DNA from: Lingula anatina
Taxonomy: Eukaryota > Brachiopoda > Lingulata > Lingulida > Lingulidae
Reading direction: 5' to 3'
DNA length: 57,958 nucleotides
NCBI RefSeq assembly: GCF_001039355.2
Contig: NW_019775425.1
Span: forward strand, 743,706 to 801,663
This document shows, in pieces, positions 14,361 to 23,835 of the stretch. The notes beneath the pieces were generated by a model that made no database searches, was not told where the DNA came from, and saw nothing but the letters and a program-made list of their open reading frames with translations. The first letter of the stretch is position 1; each line of letters begins with the position of its first letter. A program made the position numbers and the translations under genes.

Positions 14361-17300
14361 TAATAATAATTATAATAATAATAATAAAATTAATAATAAT
14401 AATAATAAATATATGATATATCAAAAAATAATATTTCATGGGAACGCCATTTGGTTGTGTTTTAAGCAGTGTGTTTATAATGACTGCCCCTCCCCCCCCC
14501 TCCGATCCCGTCCCAAATAATATTGATTATTGACAACTCGCTTTACCATTTGTACACTTAATATCTCAAACAATTATTTTTTAAACAACACTTGACATGT
14601 AAATAACCTTGGCTCTACTTTTTATTTCAGAAATAAAGTAGAATGTGATCTGGAGTTTCTAGGCCTGCTGATAATGGAAAATAAGCTGAAATTTTTTAAA
14701 CAACACTTGACATGTAAATAACCTTGGCTCTACTTTTTATTTCAGAAATAAAGTAGAATGTGATCTGGAGTTTCTGGGCCTGCTGATAATGGAAAATAAG
14801 CTGAAACCAGAAACTATACCCGCAATGAAAATATTGCACTCAGCCAACATCAGAACAGTAATGGTCACAGGTGAGATTATTGGAAGATTGTTCTTTATCT
14901 CAGCAACTTCAGTCTTGGTGCTATACATATCGATTATCTATTAAAAATTGATAAAACAAACGTCTGGTACCAACAGTATTTTATTATGTTTGGGCCTGAT
15001 TAGGGAGTCTCGAGAGCAGGGTCTTAAGCTGAATCAGAATAAATAGCTTTTTCCTTATGTGTGTTGAGCAGGTTCTTCATACTCGTAATATGGCAAAAAA
15101 TAAGTTGGCAACATTAATATATTCGGTGGTAATCTAAATTCAAATCAAAAATGTAAAATCGTCTAAGATAGATATATATTAGGGTTACAAGAAAAAACGA
15201 TGCATTACTTTAGACTTTAAATGCTACAGAGGGCAAAGAAATAAAGTAGAAAGTGCTCTTTTGTAACTAAACGGAAACTTGAAATAGAAGCAGAGAAAGA
15301 ACTGCATTATTACCCATAGTCGAGCGTAAACCAAGGATGAGAAATGATGTAAGAGAAAACTGTTGGGAACTCTGTAATCCAGTTTTTCCAGCTGTCAAGT
15401 CTGCTGGAAGATATTGAAGAAAAAGTGAAACATCGATCAACGTGCTTAGATAATCTGTATATAATCAAGGATAACGGCAGCGGAAACAAATTCACGCTAA
15501 TATATTTTCAATGTATCGCCGTAGGAAACTGAACCTAGATAAAATATCTTTCTACTATTATTTTGTGTTCAAGGTGATAATATCTTGACGGCGTTGAAAG
15601 TGGCGAGGGACTGTGATATGATAAAACCCCGCGAAATGGTGATCCGAATTACAGCCAAAGCATTCCACAAAGGTAACCCGTTGGAATACAGTCTGCGGAC
15701 CGTGCCCGACGAAGCCACATTAGAGATACAATATACTAGAGAAATCGATCCAGACCATCCATCAGAGGTGAATATAATGGCACTAGTGTTAGTTTAATTC
15801 TTTTTGGGGGAGGGGGGGGGGGGTAATGATGCCACACGCAAAAACAGAACTAATCTACCTGAGACTAATCTTTAACAGACAATGACGTGTTTTATTCTGA
15901 AACTTTTTGACTTTGCAAACGACATCTTTCCAGTTTTATTATATTCCTGACACATTTGCTTAATATCCAGGCAAATATTTTCAAATGTACACCGCAATAT
16001 AAAATATTGAATGAAAGACCACTGTTCTTCCAGGAGATGCGTATTGACATAGAGGAGAAGATGTACCATTTGGCTATAGATGGGAAGTCGTTTGGACTAA
16101 TCCGCCGTTATAAACCAGAGCTCATTCCAAATGTAAGCATAATTAGCTTTATGTTATAAATATATAAAACATGCTGCCATTTGGGAAAATGAGTCTGGGA
16201 CAAAAATTAAAGAATAAAAGAAAATACAGTAGATTAAAATGAAAAGAAAAAACGCTATTATAAATGTTATATTCAATTTTTGTACATATCTTCGTAATGA
16301 TTTTAATTCGTTATTGATGGAGATGCTTCATTACTGTCGTCTGCTTCAGATTGTTCGCAGAGGGACGGTGTTTGCGCGTATGCTTCCAGAACAGAAGACG
16401 CACCTGATCACGGACCTACAAGATATGGAGTAAGCAGTCACTATTGCATAAACAACTCTCAATACTTAATTCCGGAAACTGTTTTGAAAAAAAAAACTTT
16501 TCTTTATGATTTAAGGGATTCCAGTTGTAACTTATTATCTAGGACGCGTCCTAGTTCTTATTATCGTCTTTCTGTTGGGTTTTTACATAGCACCTTTTGA
16601 TTGGGTGAATAATCACTAACTGTTCAAAAAGCCTCTCGTCTCCATAAGATATTTAACATATTATGTATAACCTCAATTATGTTTTGATTGAGGACACTTT
16701 TTCATCTCTGTTCTTTTACCTGTACACTGCATGCGTCTAAGGATAGTCCTTTTTTTGTAGGTATTATGTTGGTATGTGTGGTGACGGAGCTAACGACTGC
16801 GGTGCACTGAAAACGGCACACGCAGGAATTTCCCTGAGTGTTGCCGAGGCCAGCGTTGCCTCTCCATTCACATCTCAGGAAACCAACATCATGTGTGTCC
16901 AAAAACTCATGAGGTAAGACATGAAACTCTTCACATTTATCTTTGAAAATTTCTGTAGGTTCCATTTCCTTTAAACAACACACCATGCTGTAAATTAATT
17001 ATTTAAATACATTAGATTAATTATAGCTCACTGTCTGCAACTAATTTCATTTGCCAGAGATTCAGAATTACTTGGATTGACAGTTTATACTTCTGTGGAA
17101 ACAGGTGTATTGCTTTTTTATAACCTAATGCTTTTTAACATACTTCTAGGGAGGGTCGCACAGCTTTGGTGACGTCATTTGGTCTGTTTAAGCACTTGCT
17201 TTGTAGCGCCATTATAGAGTTAGTTATGATACTCTTTTTGTATTATGTAAGTAATCCTTAAAACCTTTATTGTCCTATTTTATCCACCTCAAGTAGTGTA

Positions 17301-19775
17301 AATGTAAATGCTATAATAATAATAATAATAATAATAATAGCACCCACCGTACACTGAAACAGTAGGCCTTATACTTCAAATTTAATTTCCAGATATTTAA
17401 CGGCCTTAACGACCCTCAGTTTTTGTACATCGACTTGGGACTTCTTGTGATCATTACCCTTTTCTGTGAGTATTTTTTGTGTTAGAATAATATCTATGAT
17501 GTTCTACTATGTGCTGTGTTAGATGCATCCATAAAGTTCAAAGAGAGTCAACAAGAAATACAATATAATTTTACAGATCTCTCATTATCTCTCTAGATCT
17601 CTTTCTCTTTCATACACGCGTTGATACAACACACACGCGTTGATAATACAACAGTATCATAATACATGTGCCTGACATATATCTTTTCAGATGGTAACGT
17701 AGGCGCCTATCCGGTGCTTGTAAAGCGGCCGCCACCCTCAAAACTGATGGCCACCGTTCCCTTACTGTCCATCGGTTCCTTCTTAATTATTCAGTGTTGC
17801 TTTCTCACTTTCTGTTGGCTGCTTATGCAGGCTGAGCCATGGTAGATAGATTATTAGAATAGACAACCTAGAGACATTCGTCGTATTTTGATATTAATTA
17901 GAAATGTCTTTGTACTTCTGAACATTTTAAGGAAATTTCCATATTGGAGAGTGCAATGTTTCTTTTGTACATAGTTTGATAACAGTCAAATTTCAAAGAT
18001 ATTTAGAGAAATAGATTAAAATATTTTAAATTTGCAAAAGACATTTTTCTCATTGTCTCACCAATCAAGAAGTTATAAAGAGAAGGAGTAGAAACGGGAC
18101 ATCAATTATCTCTCTCGTCCAATCAGATCGCAGCATTCTTTTCAAAGCGGCGTCCTTTGAAATTCGATCCTCGTAACTGGTCTAATCCTCCGCTCGCCTC
18201 CGCGTGACTCAAGACGGAGAAGCTGAACCAGTGCGTATACGTCNTATTGCTGTCTTTTATCCAAATATCCAAAGATTTTAAAAGACAGGAGTCGAACAAA
18301 TGTGTAATACATAGATTCCTGTTCTAGGTATTTGAAATGGGAATGGGATGATCAGCGTTTTGTTTGGGATTTGAAAGGATACGAGAATACTATGATGTTT
18401 TGTATGGGCTGCCTCTGCATCATCAACTCCGCCATTACGTTCTCACAAGGCGCGCCCTACCGCAAACATATGTTCACCAACTGTAAGCTACGTGTAACTT
18501 AACTGTCAAGCTTCGTTACATTTAGACTTAAAATAACCAAAACCATTCACTTAAAGCCTGTCAGATAATTCATCAAAGTTTATTGGTCCATGACAACTTT
18601 TATCAATAGTCATCGTTGAAAAATATTTTTAAATATTCTTAAAAGAAGAAATGTCCGTAGCCATTTTGAGTAGGGCAATGTTGGGATTTCATGAAATCCA
18701 CGTACGTTGTACATGTAAAACCAACAAAGAATAAAAAATCCATATGCAGTATTTCAAATGAAAAAATCCGTTTCCACGGCACCGAAAAATGTCCATCGTT
18801 CTGTGTCAAAGGAAGTTTTAAATGCCTTGTTGGTCTATCTCAAATTTGAATCCCAAACTTATGAAGAAAAAGACATGTAGGATATTTTAGGGCCCCTGAG
18901 CTGCGATACAAATGGATAAGCATTTTATTTGCGTTCTGTTTTAGTTCTGTTCGTTCTGTGTTTGTTGGCTGGTTTTATTTTGACTTCTATCATTTGGTTA
19001 TGGCACGGCGGGAAATATAACCTTTTCACCGGTCTTTTTGATGTGAGTATAAAATCGGTTGCTTTTTCTGTCCTGACTATATATTAAAAGATTTTGTTAC
19101 TATTTTTGAGAGTGTTGTGTGGTCTTTTGTTTTTATAAAACCAGCTACTTTTTTTCATTATTTTCTTTTTTAAATTTTGGTTATCATTTTTATATGACTT
19201 TTACCTTATCTTTTTTGCGTGAATTTTTTTTCTTTCTAATTTTTTTCTTATTTCGTGACAATGATTCCATTTGGTTTTTAAAAAAAAATGACCATGCTTC
19301 GGTTGTTAAAATAGAGAATATAATTTATTGTATATTCTCATTTCAGCACATTGATTTCCCGTCTTATGGATTTTGTCTGCTACTCTACGCTAGTTTCTTT
19401 ATCAATGTTTTTGTCAGCCTATCTTGTGAGGTAAGAACGAGACAGACGCTGTCGTGTTCCCTATTAGAAAAATATAACGCCAATGGCACAAGGAGGTGGC
19501 ATTTATTTCACTATATCAATACAAAAAATATTCTAAAATAACGTCAAGTTCGTTTTATCTTGTTCTGGATTAAATATACTTAGATGACAAAAACACTGAA
19601 AAAATAATAGTGGCCATCTCTACTTCTACGGACAGTTTTAGCAATGTGCGGCTCTACATGCATATGAGTACGTAAAGCAATTTTTCAATCTGCTCCAATA
19701 AATCAAATTTACATTAAATACACATAAAATCTTACGGAGCTTATAGTACGTCTACTACCCAGCTGAAGTCCATTA

Positions 19776-19850
<75 letters not shown>

Positions 19851-20066
19851 CAGACATTTTTGATACAAGATTTACTGTATCAAAAACTAAGACCAAAAAT
19901 GTCTAGGCCAAAGCTGAAGCACCAACGCTTGGAACTGGAGCTACGACATAATGAAACCTGGCCGCCCTTGGACACCACATTAATTGAGGGAGAGCGCTTC
20001 TCTGAAAAGGGCAATGGCGCACTGATACAAGGAACAGGCGCACAAAGTTGTGATACACATTTGTAA
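1266..20066 (+). CDS. ATP13A2: P5B-type ATPase, ATP13A2/ATP13A3-like polyamine transporter, complete, 29 exons
   Basis: Exons: 1266-1349, 1624-1791, 2961-3118, 3407-3554, 3868-4002, 4294-4357, 4500-4538, 5985-6116, 10390-10548, 11205-11315, 11455-11501, 11703-11888, 12322-12383, 12666-12810, 13248-13328, 13612-13762, 14183-14297, 14746-14870, 15574-15767, 16034-16132, 16350-16429, 16761-16913, 17150-17246, 17393-17465, 17691-17841, 18328-18482, 18945-19042, 19347-19430, 19854-20066. They total 3507 nt in one open frame (1168 aa), close to the usual family length. Visible landmarks: an N-terminal hydrophobic hairpin near residues 40-60; the actuator-domain TGES motif at 309-312; the M4 motif PPALP at 433-437, which marks P5B rather than P5A; the phosphorylation motif DKTGTLT at 476-482, split by an intron; KGSPE at 609-613 (nucleotide-binding domain); TGD at 703-705; GDGAND at 835-840; then six C-terminal membrane segments. 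Family knowledge: P5B pumps export polyamines from late endosomes and lysosomes. The C-tail ending near WPPL looks like ATP13A2, but the 13A2 versus 13A3 assignment is uncertain. The start is the ATG at 1266; an upstream non-coding exon is possible. Intron 17 uses a GC donor, and all other introns are GT-AG. Confidence 0.95.
2005..2215. repeat. Dispersed repeat, copy 2
   Basis: Second copy of the element at 225-440, inside intron 2 of the ATPase. It contains the palindrome TGGCCGTTGACGGCCA. No coding capacity; likely a short non-autonomous element of unknown class. Confidence 0.7.
4025..4073. repeat. (TG)n-(AG)n microsatellite
   Basis: Compound dinucleotide repeat 22 bp after the donor of ATPase exon 5. 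Confidence 0.95.
4909..5170. mobile_element. 262-bp MITE with 14-bp terminal inverted repeats
   Basis: Perfect 14-bp terminal inverted repeats (CAGGGCCGTAGCCT and its complement at 5157-5170) are flanked by a 5-bp target duplication, TTACT, at 4904-4908 and 5171-5175. The interior has G-rich and C-rich runs near both ends and no coding capacity. This is a non-autonomous DNA transposon. The CAGGG end is hAT-like, but a 5-bp duplication is shorter than the usual hAT 8 bp, so the superfamily is uncertain. It sits in intron 7 of the ATPase. Confidence 0.85.
6117..7970 (+). other. First part of ATPase intron 8, upstream of the nested gene
   Basis: AT-rich intronic sequence with no coding exon recognised. 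It should hold the nested gene's promoter and its 5' untranslated exon, since a strong acceptor (TTTTGCAG) ends at 7970. Several TAGGCCTA-like octamers occur here. Confidence 0.4.
8020..9492 (+). CDS. Uncharacterised two-repeat basic protein nested in intron 8 of the P5B ATPase
   Basis: A 490-aa open frame in one exon, on the same strand as its host and wholly inside intron 8 (6117-10389). I do not recognise the family. Two repeat types are visible. Type A (about residues 7-32, 61-79, 111-136, 162-187 and 461-489) has the core SRDETRxESFxKRNxTT. Type B, six tandem units of about 40 residues at roughly 207-435, has the core [12 protein letters not shown] followed by LSKGGRM; the last unit is degenerate. 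The flow of A copies, then B copies, then one A copy at the C-terminus brackets the array. There is no signal peptide or membrane segment, and the protein is rich in Lys, Arg and Ser, which suggests a soluble structural or cytoskeletal protein (inference). The start is the ATG at 8020, after an in-frame stop at 7993. A good splice acceptor ending at 7970 suggests a 5' untranslated exon boundary. A GTAAGA string at 8015 just before the ATG could be a competing donor. A poly(A) signal lies at 9908. Confidence 0.8.
   Translation: MSPVADEVWTARPKSREAQIQETYYKRNATTSNVSPLLFCRVTPRRRPAIEYGQAADDSSSIAYQRKEETYARRNASSKGAIIPSKYDAQARTQYLEDDDETPSQVSSRRYAWAPRTKTHGDLKTESFNKRNISTNNISPDLATRDTARQQTSATKDDELVDEIWGTRPHSRDETRKESFDKRNKTTSALDTHSKGSSVLDGVNYSYPADYEIHPRIVKPEAQEIADLSKGGRMSMLLGKGSKHLSQPTDYPIQPRVVKPEAQEIADLSKGKRMEKLLGKGTKRSSRSQPTDYPLHARAVKPEAEEIANLGKGGRMQGYIGKNSQHLSLPQKHPIHPRVVKSEAADIANLSKGGRMNVVLGNDPQQKVPYPNDYPIHPRKVTEEASGIARISKGGRMERLIHEYGHLTPSARPVPRIKPEAEQIYEPHRGKRVARIIKQQRTSQSARSYSSLGYYGSRDDTGDVFGGQRPHTRDETRSESFHRRNATTWW
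9908..9913 (+). terminator. Poly(A) signal of the nested gene
   Basis: AATAAA 416 nt after the nested gene's stop codon, in AT-rich sequence. Its presence inside the ATPase intron supports independent transcription and 3' processing of the nested gene. Confidence 0.5.
10808..10854. repeat. Dispersed repeat fragment related to 35829 and 35961
   Basis: About 45 bp starting AGTGCAGGGA and containing GAGCAATGATTC matches the segments at 35829-35872 and 35961-36004. Probably a fragment of an interspersed element. Confidence 0.5.
12572..12624. repeat. Poly-C/(CA)n/(CT)n compound microsatellite
   Basis: Low-complexity repeat 40 bp upstream of the exon 14 acceptor of the ATPase. Confidence 0.95.
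14318..14407. repeat. Poly-A followed by (AAT)n
   Basis: About 32 A residues followed by AAT-rich sequence, just after the GC donor of ATPase intron 17. It resembles the tail of a retroposed element, but no body was recognised. Confidence 0.9.
14576..14805 (+). repeat. 115-bp tandem duplication covering an intron end and exon start
   Basis: Units 14576-14690 and 14691-14805 are almost identical; the visible difference is CTAGGC versus CTGGGC. Each unit carries the branch/polypyrimidine region, the acceptor TTATTTCAG and the first 60 nt of ATPase exon 18. Only the second unit runs on into the full exon. The first ends in repeat sequence. Confidence 0.95.
14631..14721 (+). other. Decoy partial exon 18 with premature stop
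   Basis: In the first unit of the tandem duplication the same acceptor sequence is followed by the same exon start. If used, the frame reads 20 native codons, then about nine codons of duplicated intron, and ends at TAA 14719-14721. It would act as a poison exon or truncating exon. Normal splicing must choose the second acceptor, at 14745. Confidence 0.7.
17311..17340. repeat. (AAT)n microsatellite
   Basis: Trinucleotide repeat in intron 23 of the ATPase. Confidence 0.9.
19779..19850. repeat. (AT)n plus 31-T run at the last ATPase acceptor
   Basis: An (AT)n tract followed by about 31 T residues runs directly into the CAG acceptor at 19851-19853, so the homopolymer serves as the polypyrimidine tract of the last intron. 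Confidence 0.95.
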
Positions 20067-20101
20067 CAATGATTTCCTGATATATTGGATAATATTTAAA
20101 A

Positions 20102-20107
20102 AATAAA
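20102..20107 (+). terminator. Poly(A) signal of the P5B ATPase gene
   Basis: AATAAA 36 nt after the ATPase stop codon (20064-20066). This would give a very short 3' UTR. Confidence 0.6.
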
Positions 20108-20367
20108 CTCGGCCTCCTACATTCCACAAAGTAAAGTGGGGTTGAATATAGCCAAAGATGATGTTGGGTTTGAGAAATTATCTACAGTATGTACTACAGT
20201 TGTTTTGCACGTTCAGTATGTACCTAATTAGTATTAGGATGTGCTCGCTTAAGGACACGTGTCTTAATAGCGAGCGGCTATACCGCGTACTGCAATGGTG
20301 TCCTGTAGGCGGCGCAGCTCACCTTCACAGAAGTAACCCTGAAGTCAGCTCTTGCAGGGATACAAGC

Positions 20368-20410
<43 letters not shown>

Positions 20411-21424
20411 TGCATAAGATTATGCAGTTTGTAATCTGCTACATCAGTACAACCTCAAGAATAGTTTCAAATTGTAAGTAGTAAGCGAATAGGCAGGGGT
20501 TTAAGATAAAGCTCAGCACAGTTGAAAGTGGAAAGGAGGTGAGGGGAGAGTCTTCACTTGCTCACATGTGCAATGCAAAGTACAAAAGATCAGGACATTG
20601 GGACATGAATCAAACGTATTTATTTATTAAATTGAATATTAAATAACTCATTTTAGTATTTTGAGGGAATGTAAAAGAAAGAAAACTTGATAAAACTGAT
20701 GGAAGTTAAAATTCATCCAGTAATACAGTGTTTTATTTGATATATGTGAAATGATAATAAAATAAGAAAGGAATTTCAAGTCCCTTGTATTGTTTTTTTT
20801 TTTTTTTTTTTTTGCGTATCAATAACGGAAAATAATTAGGAAGACAAATTGTTGTACAGTTGGTACAAAAATAAATAGATAAATAAAATAAACGTTTTTT
20901 TTTTACATTTTAACAAAGGAAAATATAAAAACTAGTCGAGGCGCCTTACTCGTTTGAAAAATTGACGGGCCGTAATATGATGTTTTGCACGTACGTACTT
21001 TCATGGCTGAAGAAGTCCATAGCTTATTATTTATTTATGTTGTTGAAAACATCGTTTTAAACTTTGTACCTGGTTATAAATTCCAAAACACTTAGACTGA
21101 GCCCCGTGCTAGAAAGACAGATACTCCGTTCGTCTTGAGATCACATGGTGCCATCTCGTGGTCCCAAATATATTTGTCCAAGGTTATATTAAAAGATATC
21201 TCCTGTTAAATCAAACCACGCATTGAAATTTCTGTTATCAATGTCCTTATAGATGTGACCGTGAACTAGATACAGCACCATTAATAAACATGCAATCAGC
21301 CATTAACTTAATTCACGATCTGAAATGTGTATTATCAATGTCCAATTTACCTGACATTGTTATTGACACAATACTTAACATCATTTAAACAGTCAATAAG
21401 GATAAAGTTCAATCTCTCTAACAA
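20108..21424. other. Intergenic region between the ATPase and the DUF4773-like gene
   Basis: No gene recognised. It holds an (AT)n microsatellite at 20370-20407 and a T-run at 20793-20813, and is otherwise AT-rich sequence. Confidence 0.5.
20370..20407. repeat. (AT)n microsatellite
   Basis: Dinucleotide repeat downstream of the ATPase gene. Confidence 0.95.
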
Positions 21425-21456
21425 TATATAAATAGAAGCTGATGCGTAGTAAACCA
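21425..21456 (+). promoter_or_regulatory. TATA box and initiator of the DUF4773-like gene
   Basis: TATATAAATAG begins at 21425. An initiator-like CCATTGT has its A at 21456, 31 nt downstream, which is the usual metazoan TATA-to-start spacing. The predicted transcript start is about 70 nt before the signal-peptide ATG at 21525. Seen directly as a motif; its use as a promoter is inferred. Confidence 0.55.
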
Positions 21457-21524
21457 TTGTGTCAAATCGCTGTGCCAGGAGGACCACGACCCAACAAAAA
21501 AGGGCCAATATTAATCTCAGTACC

Positions 21525-23780
21525 ATGCAATTAACGTCGTGTATTGTTATTTGTATATTAGGCCTACTACTCATAGACGTATGTTGGTGTAGGGCAGCTG
21601 GCAGTAGCTCACCTAGAACCGATCATGGTAGGTAAATTGTTAACATGACAGCCTAATAGTATTTCTGCATCAGTCGGCTAAAGATTAGAGCATGGCATGT
21701 AAAATTCAATAATGCTTTCTCGACCCTTCCGCAGTTTTTTTTTATTATAAAACTTGGAGCATGGATAAGAATAATAAAGTGGTCTTAATTTCTTCATGAA
21801 ACGACTTTCTATTGACTTTTTATATCAAAAGAAGAGAAAACGACTTTCTTTTTCATTCTCAGGCGAAATGAAAATCATTTTGCCCCCTCCCCAATCTATA
21901 ATGCTAAAAATGTCATTTGATTTTGTGCGTCAAAAAAGAACATTCATCGTTAAATGTATAAAAGTCGGTCTGAAACACTTTCAGAATTACGTTTTTTTGG
22001 TAAAATAATCAAAGGAATAAAGAGCTTTCTAGTACTAAAATAAAGCATATTTTGTAATTGATGACTATCATTTAATTGGAATATGGCACCTTTAGAACAT
22101 TCAAACTTAATATTAAAATTTTAATAAAGAAGAAAAAATTGAGATGAGGCAATGATGAGCCTACTTATGGTGTGGTAATAATGTAGAACACGCATTTAGA
22201 GACGGTATTTTGATTGAACTAATCAGGCTAAGTTGACAGTACAGATCACACAAAATCAGAATCCATCTGTCGGATATTTTGCGCCTATAACTTTCGACTT
22301 TGCCTGTAAAACCATTTCTTCCAGCTGTAGACATTTCACTGGAAGAGCTGCAACGACAGTTTGCCCACGACGCGGTACATATCCGAGAAAATGGATGCCA
22401 GTGTTTGGCTTCAAGGTGTGGATGCTGTGCCGAGATTGTCTTCCCGCCACTTGCTATTGACAGTACAGGTAACTGTGGCTTACTGCTTTTCAAATGGTCA
22501 ACTTAATGTTAAACGTTGAAGAACCCTCCTCGATTTGTCATTTGTTTGGTGGCCTTAGCCAGGTAGAGGAATGCATTTTTTTCAAAACTTTATCGAAGTA
22601 AAATTTCAACCGAAATGTCCTGAATTCCTTATCAAATAACTCAAAATCTTGATTTTGTATTTACAGTTTGGGCCTATCATCCAAGGATACAGTAGTCTAT
22701 AATCTAAGCATGTAATCCTGCGTAATGGTAAACAGTGTTCCATGTTGCAAAACATTGATCCGTTTATTTATGAGAAAATTTGATCGGGGCCAAAGGTTGG
22801 TTTCTAAGCTACAGTATGTTTTATTTTGCCAACTGCAAATTTAGGAAGGGGGGGGGGGGCAGGGGATTCCTGCCCCCCGCCCCCTTCGGTTTCTGAAAAA
22901 AAATCCAACTAATATTCTCCTCTCAAAATTAGAATTTTGACTAGCTGAATCATAGTTCTAAACCGTACCAAATGGCACCGTTTGCCCTCCAAAACTCCAT
23001 AATTTTGGGGGCCCTTGAGTGGGCCCCGAAAACTGCGTCGTCAGTAATACTACCTTCTGTTAACTTAAAAGTCCTTAAAATGATGCTTAGGTGGGGATGG
23101 TCGTTGATTTCTATCCTTTACCAGCTACACCACAATATCAAAGTTGAATGGAGTCAATAGCTAACCCGGCATGACGACATGCACTGTCTTTTGACCATAA
23201 AGTGCTATCTTCTCGGCAGGATTATCAGCAAGAAGTGTAACGTCGCCGCTATTGCTTTACTCAATTATACATTTTTGTTTTTTATGCTCCCTCCCTCCTT
23301 GAGCGGGCCTCGAACCCCACGTCAAGGGAACCGAGGCTCGGCTTCGTATCCGAGGCCCTGTATCTGTGGGATAAAACTTGATCTGTGAATTTTTCTTTTC
23401 TTTTCAGCATGTCTCAACTTCACATGGGATGAAGTGACAGACGTAAGTATTATGTACAATAATTACGTTATTATATTTTTCTATTCGTGGACAACATATC
23501 ACATATAGATAACATATGTGGGTAACATTGCAAGTAACAGGCTACCCATTTTGTGGATAACATATCCGATTTTTATAGATAAAATAATATATCTCGAACT
23601 ATATGAGATACATAATTATATGATATTGAAATGATAATGAATACATGCAAAAATTACTTTCATTATTTTCTCAAGGAACTTAACGTGGTATTTGCCGTTG
23701 ACAAGTCGGTCCTACTTAATGAAACTATATCTGGTAAGGACTTAACCCTGTGAGTACAGACATGGTACAAAACGCGGTGT

Positions 23781-23835
<55 letters not shown>

